Shown: positions 27,141-35,436, counted from the first letter of the stretch. The stretch: DNA of 51,942 bases from Clostridiales bacterium (GCA_021204045.1 JAJQAA010000064.1:1-51942), one strand, 5' to 3'. A program made the numbers and translations. The notes: generated by a model not told the origin, from the letters alone.

Positions 27141-27234
27141 GATGATCTTCTCTCCTTTTTTATTTCAGTACGATGTTAGGGTCGAACATCCATGACCGTT
27201 TGACCTTGGCATCATTTTATGGAAAGCCGTTCGA

Positions 27235-27263
27235 TTGAAAATCCATGGAAACTGTGCTATACT
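27235..27263 (+). promoter_or_regulatory. Promoter of the YfbR-like gene
   Basis: TTGAAA (27235-27240) and TATACT (27258-27263) are separated by 17 bp, about 33 bp before the ATG at 27296. This placement argues against the longer in-frame start at 27245. Confidence 0.75.
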
Positions 27264-27295
27264 TTCAACCATTACTACAATCAGGAGCGATGATT

Positions 27296-27895
27296 ATGTC
27301 CCATTTTTTTGCCCTTTTATCCCGCATGAAATACATCAGCCGTTGGGCGCTGATGCGCAACACCAGCCAGGAAAATTTAAGTGAGCACAGCCTCGAAACC
27401 GCCATGCTCGCCCATGGTCTCGCCGTCATTGGCAACGTCTATTTTCATAAACAGCTGGACGCGCAGCGCGCCTGCCTGCTCGGCCTGTACCATGACGCCA
27501 CGGAGATCATCACCGGCGATATGCCCACCCCGGTCAAATATCACAGCGCCCGCATGCGGGACACCTACAAAGATATCGAACGGGAGGCCGCGGACACACT
27601 GCTCTCCCTGCTCCCGGAAGAGATGAGGGCAGATTATGCCTGGATTTTCCGGGAAGAGGAACAGGATGCCTACCTGCGCCGCCTCGTAAAAGCGGCAGAC
27701 AAAATCTCCGCCTATTTAAAATGTGTCGAGGAAGAACAGGCGGGAAACCGCGAGTTTGAGAGCGCCCGTGTCTCCACCCTGCAAAGCCTGCGCGCCATGG
27801 CGCTGCCGGAAGCCGATTATTTTCTCGATCACTTTGCGGACTCCTACGGCAAAAACCTGGATGAACTCACGCTGACGGAACAAAATACACTCTGA
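27296..27895 (+). CDS. yfbR: 5'-deoxynucleotidase YfbR-like HD-domain protein (199 aa)
   Basis: The 199-residue product has the same length and motif order as E. coli YfbR: S-E-H-S-L near residue 30, L-Y-H-D-A-T-E with the metal-binding HD pair near residue 66, G-D-M-P-T-P-V-K-Y immediately after, and A-D-K-I-S-A-Y-L-K-C-x-E-E near residue 135. YfbR dephosphorylates deoxyribonucleoside 5'-monophosphates with a divalent metal and helps nucleotide salvage. The ATG at 27296 is chosen because AGGAG lies eight bases upstream and the promoter ends just before it; a start at 27245 would fall inside the promoter. It is transcribed alone and converges on the flavoprotein gene without an obvious terminator. 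Confidence 0.88.
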   Translation: MSHFFALLSRMKYISRWALMRNTSQENLSEHSLETAMLAHGLAVIGNVYFHKQLDAQRACLLGLYHDATEIITGDMPTPVKYHSARMRDTYKDIEREAADTLLSLLPEEMRADYAWIFREEEQDAYLRRLVKAADKISAYLKCVEEEQAGNREFESARVSTLQSLRAMALPEADYFLDHFADSYGKNLDELTLTEQNTL

Positions 27896-27929
27896 TACAC
27901 CGCCTGCTTTTTAAAAATTTTTCCGGGTC

Positions 27930-28433
27930 TCAGATTTTCCTCTCCTGTCCCTTTTGATCGTAAGGTTTTACCTCCACCGCATGGTGCTCGAAATCAATAA
28001 AAATCTGATACGCATAGCCGTCTTCGCTCGTATCCCATACCTCTACGTAGCGCGGCGTCACCTCGATGATAATTTCCGAATCCTCGTGGCTGTATTTGTT
28101 GTAGCTTCCCCAGAGGTACTGCTTATAGGCTTTCTTGAACACGCGCCCCGGCTCTTCCACGACCAGACCGCAGTTTTTCGCGGTCCCCTCCACCTGAACG
28201 CCGCTCCAGCACAGCGCCACGTTGGGATTTTCAAACAGCTGTCTCGTCTTACGGAAATTTTTATCGGTCTTAAACCAGATCTTCCCGTCATAAAACAGGC
28301 AGCTCACATTGCGCACCATCACATAGTCATTGACACTGGAGGCCAGAGCCATAATCTTGTCCGTACCCAGCTTCTCAAACATGATCGCTGCGGCCTCCTC
28401 AAAGCTCAGTTCTTTGTTTTCGCTGAATTTCAT
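27930..28433 (-). CDS. Pyridoxamine 5'-phosphate oxidase-family FMN-binding protein (167 aa)
   Basis: A small split-barrel protein of the PNPOx-like family: the N-terminal A-A-A-I-M-F-E-K-L-G helix, then M-A-L-A-S-S-V-N-D-Y-V-M-V-R strands, I-W-F-K-T-D-x-N-x-R-K (FMN phosphate contact region) and N-x-N-V-A-L-C-W. A W-G-S-Y-N-K-Y region and aromatic strands close the fold. Members bind FMN or F420/heme and are mostly uncharacterised reductases in anaerobes; it is not the PdxH of B6 synthesis. The ATG at 28433 has GAGGAGG seven bases upstream; an earlier in-frame TTG is too close to it. It lies downstream of ribU on the same strand, so FMN supply and an FMN protein are neighbours. Confidence 0.8.
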   Translation of the reverse strand: MKFSENKELSFEEAAAIMFEKLGTDKIMALASSVNDYVMVRNVSCLFYDGKIWFKTDKNFRKTRQLFENPNVALCWSGVQVEGTAKNCGLVVEEPGRVFKKAYKQYLWGSYNKYSHEDSEIIIEVTPRYVEVWDTSEDGYAYQIFIDFEHHAVEVKPYDQKGQERKI

Positions 28434-28519
28434 TTCCAATCCTCCTCGCCCACCGCACGTTATCCGTGCGTATGATCCTTCTTCTGTATAATCCCGTTTC
28501 TCATGTTTTATTTGTATAT

Positions 28520-29173
28520 TTACTTTCGCATAAACTCCTTCATTGGCCGGCTGACCTTTTTGTATACAATCAGAGTCAGAACGGAGGTGATCCCATATTT
28601 GATCAGGTTAAACGGGATAATCCCGAAAATCGCCATCGTCGTCACATCCTTCATCAATGGGCTGACCTTGGCGCACATCCCGATAATGCCCTCCCAGGTC
28701 ATCCCCATCAGATTCACATAGAACGGAATGATGATGTAAATATTGGTCCCCACAGCCACCAGCGCGCAGACCACCGTGCCCACGGCCATACCGGCAATCG
28801 CCCGCTGTCTCGTCTTGTGGCGGTCATAAATCAGCACTGCCGGGAGCACATAGCAGCAGCTCAGGATAAAATTCTGAAGCTCGCCGGTCATCGCCGACTT
28901 TGTCCCGGTCGTCACCACCTGCACAAGAATTTTCACCAGGATAATCATCACGGCCGCGACCGGTCCCATCATGAATCCTCCGATCATCTCCAGCAGACCG
29001 GAGAGGTCAAAAGACATAAACGGCGGCATAAACGGAATCGGGAAACGGAACATCATCAGTATCGCCCCCAGCGCCCCAAACAACCCGCACAGGGCAATCT
29101 CCTTCACACCAAGCCGCAGGCTCCCTGCCGCAGCCCCTCCAAGTACTTCCTTATCTGCCATTCTGTCCATCAC
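28520..29173 (-). CDS. ribU: RibU-type ECF transporter S component for riboflavin/FMN (217 aa)
   Basis: About six hydrophobic segments and the overall layout match ECF-type S components: an early A-L-x-G-A-x-L-M-M-F helix, F-M-P-P-F-M-S-F-D-L-S-G-L motif, and G-P-x-A-A-V-x-I-x-L-V-K-I-L. F-D-x-S-x-x-P/L-x-x-x-G-x-F/M is the RibU signature region. RibU captures riboflavin for the shared EcfT-EcfA energising module, whose genes are not in this window. The assignment is decided by the FMN riboswitch and its terminator directly upstream. The start is taken as GTG 29173 with GGAGGG seven bases before; the ATG at 29170 is equally possible. Confidence 0.9.
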   Translation of the reverse strand: MMDRMADKEVLGGAAAGSLRLGVKEIALCGLFGALGAILMMFRFPIPFMPPFMSFDLSGLLEMIGGFMMGPVAAVMIILVKILVQVVTTGTKSAMTGELQNFILSCCYVLPAVLIYDRHKTRQRAIAGMAVGTVVCALVAVGTNIYIIIPFYVNLMGMTWEGIIGMCAKVSPLMKDVTTMAIFGIIPFNLIKYGITSVLTLIVYKKVSRPMKEFMRK

Positions 29174-29252
29174 GCCATTTCCCTCCTATGCAATTTTTCT
29201 GCCGCTGGTCCTGGCAGGCTGAGTCATCATTGTCATCCGGCATAAATACTGC

Positions 29253-29281
29253 AAAAAGCCCAGACATAAACATGTCCGGGC
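29253..29281 (-). terminator. Riboswitch-controlled intrinsic terminator of ribU
   Basis: A 10-bp hairpin (GCCCGGACAT with ATGTCTGGGC, one G-U pair, four-base loop) is followed on the minus strand by TTTTT. It stands between the FMN aptamer and ribU, the normal place for an attenuator that stops transcription when FMN is bound. Confidence 0.88.
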
Positions 29282-29298
29282 AGCATCAGCAAACGAAT

Positions 29299-29416
29299 GT
29301 CTTTTCTCATCCGGACTATACCGTCGGTGCCGGAATTTCACCGGCTCAGTCGTCCGGCGTGCCGGACGAGTCATGGACTGTACCATCGGTAGGGACTTCC
29401 ACCCTGCCACAAAGAC
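29299..29416 (-). promoter_or_regulatory. FMN riboswitch (RFN element)
   Basis: Conserved RFN strings occur in order on the minus strand: GGCAGGGTG, TCCCTACCGATGGTACAGTC, then GCCGGTGAAATTCCGGC and CCGACGGTATAGTCCGGATG. P1 is formed by GTCTTT and AAAGAC at the two ends (29299-29304 and 29411-29416). FMN binding would favour the downstream terminator and lower ribU expression. The variable P3/P4 region contains a long GC-rich hairpin around 29350-29370. Confidence 0.95.
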
Positions 29417-29437
29417 CTCATATCGATTGTTGAGTCA

Positions 29438-29465
29438 AGTATACTACAAAATTTTCGTTTGTAAA
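29438..29465 (-). promoter_or_regulatory. Promoter of the FMN riboswitch-ribU transcript
   Basis: Minus-strand TTTACA (29460-29465) and TATACT (29438-29443) are 16 bp apart. Transcription would start near 29431, just upstream of the aptamer. Confidence 0.7.
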
Positions 29466-29519
29466 GATCAATCCCCATTTTTATCTGTCCTTTTTATCTG
29501 TCCTTTTAAAACAGTTTGT

Positions 29520-29527
29520 GCTATACT
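29520..29527 (+). promoter_or_regulatory. Extended -10 promoter of fumC
   Basis: TG-C-TATACT (TATACT at 29522-29527) is an extended -10 element. No good -35 stands 17 bp upstream, which extended -10 promoters can do without. It lies about 75 bp before the fumC ATG. Confidence 0.5.
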
Positions 29528-29601
29528 TGTCACATGCGTGCAGTTTGGCAGTGCTTATTCTGCAGCCGTAAACTGCCAGTCCATCCAGGAGGAAACGATC
29601 A

Positions 29602-30966
29602 ATGAATTACCGCACAGAACACGATTCGATGGGTGAAATCCAGGTCCCGGCGGACCGCTACTGGGGCGCCCAGACCCAGAGAAGCTACGAAAATTTCAAA
29701 ATCGGCACGGAAAAAATCCCGCAGGAAATCATCCTGGCATTCGCGGTTCTGAAAAAAGCCGCTGCCATCGCCAACAACCGCCTCGGAAAGCTGGATGAGC
29801 GGCGGCTGGATCTGATCAGCCGGGTCTGCGACGAAATCCTTGCCGGCAAACTGGATGGCCATTTCCCGCTGGCTGTATGGCAAACGGGCAGCGGCACCCA
29901 GTCCAATATGAATGTCAATGAAGTCATCGCCAACCGCGGCAACGAGATCGCCGGGGAAAAGTTCCTTCACCCCAACGATCATGCCAACATGTCGCAGAGC
30001 TCCAACGATACCTTCCCCACCGCGATGCACATCGCGGCGGCCACCGCGATTGAAGACCGGCTGCTCCCCTCCATCGATCTGCTGATTCAGACCTTCTCGC
30101 GTCTGATGGATGAAAATAAAGGCATCATCAAGACCGGACGTACCCATCTCCAGGACGCGACACCCATCACGTTTTCCCAGGAGATCAGCGGATGGAAAAA
30201 CATGCTGGAAAAATGCCGCGCCATGCTGGTACTTTCCCTGGACGGCCTGCATGAACTGGCGCTGGGCGGCACCGCGGTCGGTACCGGACTGAACGCCCCC
30301 AAAGGCTTTGACGTCGAGGTCGCCCGGGTCGTATCCGAGCTTACCGGAAAAAAGTTTGTCACCGCGGCGAACAAATTTCACTCGCTCACCGGCAAGGACG
30401 AGCTCGTTTTCGCGCACGGCGCTCTGAAGGCTCTGGCCGCTGACATGATGAAGATCGCCAACGACGTGCGCTGGCTTTCCAGCGGCCCCCGTTGCGGCCT
30501 GGGCGAAATCTACATACCGGAAAACGAACCCGGCAGCTCCATCATGCCCGGCAAGGTCAACCCGACGCAGTGCGAATCCGTGACCATGGTGGCCGTCCAG
30601 GTGATGGCCAACGATGTGGCCGTCGGCATGGCCGCTTCCCAGGGCAATTTTGAGCTGAATGTGTTCATGCCCGTGTGCATTTACAATTTTCTCCAGTCCG
30701 CGCGCCTGCTTTCGGACTCCCTGGTCTCCTTCAACAACAACTGCGTGACCGGTATCCGGGCCAACCGCGCGAAAATGGAGGAAAATCTCCACCGCTCCCT
30801 GATGCTGGTCACCTGCCTGAACCCTTACATCGGCTATGAAAACGCAGCCAAAACCGCAAAAAAAGCCTACGCGGAAAACATTTCCCTGAAAGAATCCTGT
30901 GTCGCTCTGGGATTTCTGACACCCGAACGGTTTGACGAGGTCTTTCAACCCGAAAAGATGGTGTAA
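29602..30966 (+). CDS. fumC: Class II fumarate hydratase (454 aa)
   Basis: Full-length class II fumarase of the fumarase/aspartase superfamily, which hydrates fumarate to L-malate without an Fe-S cluster. Diagnostic strings are Y-W-G-A-Q-T-Q-R-S near residue 20, S-S-N-D-T-F-P-T (about 133), T-H-L-Q-D-A-x-P (about 180) and the superfamily signature G-S-S-I-M-P-G-K-V-N-P near residue 312. The 454-residue length matches FumC (about 460). T-G-R-T-H-L-Q-D-A-T-P and N-E-V-I-A-N-R fit fumarase better than aspartase. AGGAGG is nine bases upstream of the ATG. The next gene encodes malic enzyme, so fumarate can be taken to malate and on to pyruvate by neighbouring products. A 17-bp tandem repeat begins at its stop codon. 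Confidence 0.95.
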   Translation: MNYRTEHDSMGEIQVPADRYWGAQTQRSYENFKIGTEKIPQEIILAFAVLKKAAAIANNRLGKLDERRLDLISRVCDEILAGKLDGHFPLAVWQTGSGTQSNMNVNEVIANRGNEIAGEKFLHPNDHANMSQSSNDTFPTAMHIAAATAIEDRLLPSIDLLIQTFSRLMDENKGIIKTGRTHLQDATPITFSQEISGWKNMLEKCRAMLVLSLDGLHELALGGTAVGTGLNAPKGFDVEVARVVSELTGKKFVTAANKFHSLTGKDELVFAHGALKALAADMMKIANDVRWLSSGPRCGLGEIYIPENEPGSSIMPGKVNPTQCESVTMVAVQVMANDVAVGMAASQGNFELNVFMPVCIYNFLQSARLLSDSLVSFNNNCVTGIRANRAKMEENLHRSLMLVTCLNPYIGYENAAKTAKKAYAENISLKESCVALGFLTPERFDEVFQPEKMV

Positions 30967-31010
30967 CGCGGCAATTGGTGTAATGGGGCAATTGGCGTAA
31001 TGAGGCAATT
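30960..31010. repeat. 17-bp tandem repeat, three copies, between fumC and malic enzyme
   Basis: Copies at 30960-30976, 30977-30993 and 30994-31010 share GG(T/C)GTAA-x-G-x-GGCAATT with only three variable positions. The first copy contains the fumC stop codon, and every copy keeps TAA. The unit contains the palindrome CAATTG across each junction. Confidence 0.9.
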
Positions 31011-31084
31011 GATATCATGTGACGGCATTCTCACCGGCACATGTATCATTGAAAAACACAATATCAGAAAAGAGGTTAACGAAC

Positions 31085-32254
31085 ATGGATATCAATGAAG
31101 CGTCACTGGCAATGCATTATGAACTGGGTGGAAAAATCGAAGTGGTTTCCCGCAAAAAAATCGAAACCAGCGAGGATCTTTCTCTGGCCTATACCCCGGG
31201 CGTGGCCGAGCCCTGCCGCGTCATCGCGAAAGACTACGAACAATCGTTTAAGCTGACGCGCCGCTCCAATCTGGTCGCAGTAATCACCGACGGAACCGCC
31301 GTCCTCGGTCTCGGAGACATCGGCCCCACCGCGGGGATGCCGGTCATGGAGGGCAAATGCGCTCTCTTTAAAGAATTCGCAGGTGTGGACGCGTTCCCAC
31401 TCTGCATTGATTCCAAAGACACAGATACGATCGTGCAGACCATTTACCTGATTTCCAAAAGCTTCGGCGGCATCAACCTGGAGGATATCGCTGCCCCCAG
31501 ATGCTTTGAGATTGAGCGCCGCTTAAAGGAAATCTGCGATATTCCCGTCTTCCATGACGACCAGCACGGCACCGCCATTGTCGTCGCCGCCGCCCTGATC
31601 AACGCCGCTAAAGTCACCGGCAAGCCGTTTGGCAGCCTGCGAATCGTCATCAACGGTGCCGGAGCCGCCGGGATTGCCATCGGCAAGCATCTGATCAATA
31701 TGGGCTTTGGCAACGTCATCATGTGCGATATCAACGGTATCATCTGTGAGGGTGATCAGGGACTGAATCCCGGTCAGGAGGAAATCTCCCATATCAGCAA
31801 CCGTGACAAGGAACACGGCACACTCGCTGACGCCCTGCGCGGAGCGGACGCGTTCATCGGCGTTTCCCGGCCCAATCTTGTGACGAAGGAGATGGTTGCC
31901 TCGATGAACAACGGCATCGTCTTCGCCATGGCCAACCCCGTACCTGAGATTATGCCGGAAGAAGCCCTGTCCGGCGGCGCGGCCGTCGTCGGCACGGGCC
32001 GCTCGGATTTCCCGAACCAGATCAACAACGTGCTTGTGTTCCCCGGCGTCTTTAAGGGAGCGCTTGCCATGCGCGCCAGAGAAATCACCGAATTAATGAA
32101 GCAAAGAGCATCCTACGCCATCGCCAGCATGATTCCCGACGACCAGCTCGCTCCGAACAACATCATCGCTTCACCCTTAAATAAAGCTGTCGCCGATGTC
32201 GTCGCGAAAGCCGTCGCCGATACGGCGATCGAGGAAGGGATCGCACGCGTCTAA
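31085..32254 (+). CDS. NAD(P)-dependent malic enzyme (389 aa)
   Basis: Short (389 aa) bacterial malic enzyme that oxidatively decarboxylates L-malate to pyruvate. Visible motifs are the malate-site Y-T-P-G-V-A-E-P-C near residue 38, [15 protein letters not shown] (about 80), the metal-binding F-H-D-D-Q-H-G-T-A (about 157) and the dinucleotide loop [10 protein letters not shown] (about 197). The cofactor preference cannot be fixed from this. The start at 31085 is chosen over an upstream in-frame ATG at 31019 because GAGG lies about nine bases before it and the family starts here. It follows fumC by 118 bp on the same strand, so the pair probably forms a fumarate-malate-pyruvate unit. Confidence 0.93.
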   Translation: MDINEASLAMHYELGGKIEVVSRKKIETSEDLSLAYTPGVAEPCRVIAKDYEQSFKLTRRSNLVAVITDGTAVLGLGDIGPTAGMPVMEGKCALFKEFAGVDAFPLCIDSKDTDTIVQTIYLISKSFGGINLEDIAAPRCFEIERRLKEICDIPVFHDDQHGTAIVVAAALINAAKVTGKPFGSLRIVINGAGAAGIAIGKHLINMGFGNVIMCDINGIICEGDQGLNPGQEEISHISNRDKEHGTLADALRGADAFIGVSRPNLVTKEMVASMNNGIVFAMANPVPEIMPEEALSGGAAVVGTGRSDFPNQINNVLVFPGVFKGALAMRAREITELMKQRASYAIASMIPDDQLAPNNIIASPLNKAVADVVAKAVADTAIEEGIARV

Positions 32255-32280
32255 GAGAAGCAAATCAAGAATAAATACAA

Positions 32281-32340
32281 CGCCTGACATCAGGCGCACC
32301 CGAAAATGCGCAGGTCACTCACCCGGAGAGCGGCCTGCAC
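32281..32340. terminator. Convergent intergenic hairpins (probable terminators)
   Basis: A perfect 7-bp inverted repeat (CGCCTGA/TCAGGCG, 32281-32296) and a second hairpin with GCAGG/CCTGC arms (about 32309-32338) fill the gap between the converging malic enzyme and htpG genes. In minus sense each is followed by a moderately T-rich stretch, so they fit best as htpG terminators. Confidence 0.5.
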
Positions 32341-32382
32341 ATTCGATTTTATAATATTGGAATCCAAGTCAATGAAATCATC

Positions 32383-34380
32383 CTACGCCAGCATCATCAT
32401 CAGCTCATTGCTGCGCGTGATAAACGCGGTCATCCGCTCCGGCGTCAGCGAGCCGTGCGCCAGCAGCGCCAAATCGTAGAGCTGTTCGCAGAATTTCGCG
32501 GTGTTCTCGCCCTCACCGTGCTCCAGCACATACTGTACGAGTTTGTGGTTGGCGTTGAGCACCAGCGTCTCGCCTGCTCCGCCGAACATCGACGGATCCA
32601 TTCCGTACATATTGTACATTTTCATCATATCCTGCATGCGGCGGTTCTCCTCGGAAACCGTCAGCATGGAAGCAATCGCGTCGTCCTTGAGCTTCTCTAC
32701 ACGAATCGTCAACTTATCGTTGTTCAGCGCCTTCTTGAAGATATCCGTCAGCTTTTCGGAATTTTCTTTAAACGTCTCGTCATCCTCGCTGACTTCTTCC
32801 TTAAAGGTATCGTTTAAATCCGCATCAATGCGCAGGAATTTCAGATTTTCGTTTTTCTGCTCCAGATGGCTGATAAACGGACTGTCGATGTTGTGCGGCA
32901 GAACCACCGCGTCCAGCCCCTCCTTGCGGAACATGTTGATGTACTGGCTCTGTTCCTTCTCATCGGTCACATAAAATACCGTGTTCTCGTGCTTTTCCTT
33001 GTTCTCCTCCAGGCAATCTTTCAAAGTCAGGTACTTGCTATCAATATTTTTGAACAGGATGTAATCGTTCATCTTCTCGCAGAATTTATCATCCTTCAAG
33101 CAGCCGAACTTGATGAACGGAGCAATATCATCCCAGTACTTCTCGTAATTTTCCCGGTCGGTCTTGCACATGCCCGTGAGCTTGTCCGCCACCTTTTTGG
33201 TGATGTAATCGGAAATCTTTTTGACAAAACCGTCGTTCTGCAGAGCGCTGCGCGATACGTTCAGCGGCAGATCCGGGCAGTCGATCACGCCCTTTAGGAG
33301 CATAAGGAATTCCGGAATTACTTCTTTGATATTGTCGGCAATAAACACCTGATTGTTGTAGAGCTTGATCGTCCCCTCAATGCTGTCATACTCCGTATTG
33401 ATCTTCGGGAAGTAAAGGATGCCCTTGAGGTTGAACGGATAATCCATGTTCAGATGAATCCAGAACAGCGGCTCCTTGAAATCCATAAATACCTTGCGGT
33501 AAAACTCGCGGTACTCTTCCTCAGTACACTCGTTGGGATGCTTGTTCCACAGCGGGGATGTATTGTTGAGCGGCACCGGGCGGCGCAGAATCTTGTAGCG
33601 CTCCTTCGCCGGCTCCACCTCGACGGTCTCCTTCTCGCCGTTTTCATTTTCCTTTTCTTCCGTCTTCGCCGGTTCCAGTACGGTCTCAATGATCGTATCC
33701 TTCCCCGTCAGCTCTTCCTTGTCGATCGTGTCGTACTGCGGCTCTGCCTTGACATTGGTCAGGAAAATCGGGAGCGGCATGAAGGAACAGTATTTCTCCA
33801 GCACCTCGCGCGCGCGGTACTCGTTGGAAAACTCATAACTGTCCTCATTCAGATACAGGGTAATCGACGTACCCTGTGTCGCATGGTCGCCTTCCTTCAT
33901 GGAGAAGGTCAGGCCGCCCTCGGACTCCCAGTGTACCGCGGTCGCGCCTTCTTTGTAGGAAAGCGTATCGATCGTCACCTTATCCGCCACCATGAAACTG
34001 GAATAGAAGCCAAGGCCGAAATGACCGATAATCTGATCCTCATTGGCCTTATCCTTATACTTCTCCAGGAAATCCTGCGCGCCGGAGAAGGCGATCTGAT
34101 TGATGTATTCCTCGACTTCCTCTGCCGTCATACCGATGCCGTTATCCGTCACCGTAATCGTCTTCTCATCCGGGTTAACGTCAATCTGAATCTTGTACTC
34201 CAGATCCTCCGGCCGTGTATACTCACCCATTAGTTCCAGCTTTTTCAATTTAGTAACCGCGTCACAGCCGTTGGAGACCAGCTCACGGTAAAAAATATCA
34301 TGGTCGCTGTACAGCCACTTCTTGATAATGGGAAATATGTTTTCGCTGTTAATTGACAAATTTCCTGATTTCTCGCTCAT
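32383..34380 (-). CDS. htpG: Molecular chaperone HtpG (Hsp90 family, 665 aa)
   Basis: A complete bacterial Hsp90. The N-terminal GHKL ATPase domain shows E-L-V-S-N-G-C-D-A near residue 33, D-N-G-I-G-M (about 80), and the lid G-H-F-G-L-G-F-Y-S-S (about 120). The middle domain has N-x-x-P-L-W and S-R-S-A-L-Q (the catalytic-arginine region), and a C-terminal dimerisation domain follows. At 665 residues it is slightly longer than E. coli HtpG, through an acidic Glu/Lys linker around residues 235-260. The ATG at 34380 (AAGGAAG nine bases before) is preferred over an in-frame start at 34431. A perfect CIRCE operator next to its promoter indicates HrcA-type heat-shock repression. Confidence 0.95.
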   Translation of the reverse strand: MSEKSGNLSINSENIFPIIKKWLYSDHDIFYRELVSNGCDAVTKLKKLELMGEYTRPEDLEYKIQIDVNPDEKTITVTDNGIGMTAEEVEEYINQIAFSGAQDFLEKYKDKANEDQIIGHFGLGFYSSFMVADKVTIDTLSYKEGATAVHWESEGGLTFSMKEGDHATQGTSITLYLNEDSYEFSNEYRAREVLEKYCSFMPLPIFLTNVKAEPQYDTIDKEELTGKDTIIETVLEPAKTEEKENENGEKETVEVEPAKERYKILRRPVPLNNTSPLWNKHPNECTEEEYREFYRKVFMDFKEPLFWIHLNMDYPFNLKGILYFPKINTEYDSIEGTIKLYNNQVFIADNIKEVIPEFLMLLKGVIDCPDLPLNVSRSALQNDGFVKKISDYITKKVADKLTGMCKTDRENYEKYWDDIAPFIKFGCLKDDKFCEKMNDYILFKNIDSKYLTLKDCLEENKEKHENTVFYVTDEKEQSQYINMFRKEGLDAVVLPHNIDSPFISHLEQKNENLKFLRIDADLNDTFKEEVSEDDETFKENSEKLTDIFKKALNNDKLTIRVEKLKDDAIASMLTVSEENRRMQDMMKMYNMYGMDPSMFGGAGETLVLNANHKLVQYVLEHGEGENTAKFCEQLYDLALLAHGSLTPERMTAFITRSNELMMMLA

Positions 34381-34488
34381 AAAATCATTCTTCCTTTCTG
34401 CTTTGATTCTGCGGCCTAAGACGGGTTTCACTGACCATTCTCAGGCCTCGTCCGTCTTCATCGATCCTGTCAAATGCCTATGGAAGGT

Positions 34489-34517
34489 ATTTTAATACCA
34501 CAGACAAAAAAAGTCAA
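34489..34517 (-). promoter_or_regulatory. htpG promoter
   Basis: Minus-strand TTGACT (34512-34517) and TAAAAT (34489-34494) are 17 bp apart. The CIRCE element ends 7 bp upstream of the -35 box. Confidence 0.78.
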
Positions 34518-34524
34518 TAAAAAA

Positions 34525-34551
34525 TTAGCACTCATTAAAAATGAGTGCTAA
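34525..34551. promoter_or_regulatory. CIRCE operator (HrcA-binding site)
   Basis: TTAGCACTC, nine bases, GAGTGCTAA: an exact match to the CIRCE inverted repeat that HrcA binds. It lies immediately 5' of the htpG -35 box and about 65 bp from the divergent tRNA gene. Confidence 0.95.
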
Positions 34552-34577
34552 TAATTCTCGGTAACAATAATTTGTTC

Positions 34578-34606
34578 TTGCATTTCACCCCAAAATATAG
34601 TAAGAT
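34578..34606 (+). promoter_or_regulatory. tRNA-Arg promoter
   Basis: TTGCAT (34578-34583) and TAAGAT (34601-34606) are 17 bp apart, and the tRNA starts 10 bases after the -10 box. Confidence 0.6.
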
Positions 34607-34615
34607 ATGGGAGAT

Positions 34616-34687
34616 GCGTCTGTAGCTCAGTGGATAGAGCAGTGGCCTCCGGAGCCGCGTGCGTAGGTTCGATTCCTATCAGACGCA
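34616..34687 (+). tRNA. tRNA-Arg (anticodon CCG)
   Basis: The cloverleaf folds fully. The acceptor arms GCGTCTG/CAGACGC pair over seven bases with discriminator A; the D arm is GCTC/GAGC. The anticodon stem GTGGC/GCCGC has loop CTCCGGA, so the anticodon CCG reads CGG. The T arm contains GGTTCGATTCC. CCA is not encoded. It is a single tRNA gene with its own promoter and a downstream hairpin. Confidence 0.96.
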
Positions 34688-34705
34688 TTTTATATTTGCG
34701 GCAAT

Positions 34706-34765
34706 GTGGGGAAGGTACCAGGAAATGGCATCCTCCCCACACGTTTTCCACATATATTTTTTATG
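34706..34765 (+). terminator. Terminator downstream of tRNA-Arg
   Basis: A long hairpin with GTGGGGA/TCCCCAC outer stem and a further mostly paired inner stem around a GGAAA loop (34706-34740) is followed by GTTTTCC and a TTTTTT run near 34760. Confidence 0.65.
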
Positions 34766-34815
34766 GTTTTCATCTTCTGCACTTTTCTCCGAACGTCAGG
34801 AGCTCAGATCGTCTT

Positions 34816-35184
34816 TCAGCCGCTGATCCCATTCACCTTATACCCGGCCCTCTCCACCGCCGCCCGGATATCCTCATCCGAGATTTCGCGATCATAGGAG
34901 ACAATCGCCCGCTTCTTTTTCAGGCTCACGTCAGCCGACGCGCCCTCGATGCGGTTGATCGCCTTTGTCACGCTGAGCACACAGCCCTCGCAGCGCATAC
35001 CGGTGATCGAAACGGTCTTTTCGCCAAGCTTTTCGCCGGACAGCTTTTTCACCGGAATATCACTCTTTTTGATGTCGTCGCCGCCACCGCAGCAGCCGCC
35101 CTCTCCGCGGAAGTGTTTCCGCGATCCTCTCAGCGCCAGCACCACAATTAAAATCAGAACAACAAAAATAATCGCGCTACCCAT
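34816..35184 (-). CDS. Membrane-anchored heavy-metal-associated (HMA) domain protein (122 aa)
   Basis: One N-terminal hydrophobic segment (residues 3-17, Ile/Val/Leu) is followed by a basic stretch, a G-G-C-C-G-G-G motif and, from about residue 52, an HMA ferredoxin-like domain with the metal-binding loop G-M-R-C-E-G-C. HMA domains bind soft metals through the two Cys and hand them to transporters. Here the domain hangs from a single membrane anchor. The ATG at 35184 has AGGAG close before it and overlaps the end of the FeoB-associated gene by eight bases, so the two are translationally coupled. It is the last gene of the feo operon. A role in metal handling with FeoB is inference. Confidence 0.82.
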   Translation of the reverse strand: MGSAIIFVVLILIVVLALRGSRKHFRGEGGCCGGGDDIKKSDIPVKKLSGEKLGEKTVSITGMRCEGCVLSVTKAINRIEGASADVSLKKKRAIVSYDREISDEDIRAAVERAGYKVNGISG

Positions 35185-35353
35185 GCTTCTCCTCTCCGCC
35201 CGTCTGTGAACCCGCATAGTGGCAATGTCCGCCGCAGTCCTTACAGCTTCCGCCGCAGATTGGCGAACGTCCCGCTTTCTTGTCGCGTACCATGCTCCGC
35301 ACCGCCAGCGCCACAATCAGGATCAAAACCGCCAGCACCACGATTGTGCCCAT
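35177..35353 (-). CDS. FeoB-associated Cys-rich membrane protein (58 aa)
   Basis: A 58-residue protein made of one N-terminal membrane helix (about residues 4-22), a short basic segment and a cysteine-rich tail with C-G-G-S-C-K-D-C-G-G-H-C-H. This matches the FeoB-associated Cys-rich family found downstream of feoB in Firmicutes, whose function (possibly iron or electron handling) is not established. ATG 35353 has GGGAGG nine bases upstream; an earlier GTG is too close to it. It is 131 bp downstream of feoB and overlaps the HMA gene start. Confidence 0.85.
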   Translation of the reverse strand: MGTIVVLAVLILIVALAVRSMVRDKKAGRSPICGGSCKDCGGHCHYAGSQTGGEEKHG

Positions 35354-35436
35354 CGTCACGCACCTCCCGTAATTGTTAATTATTGAGGTCAAAAATCCGG
35401 ATCATCATACTGTTTCAGATATCATTCAAAACGGAA

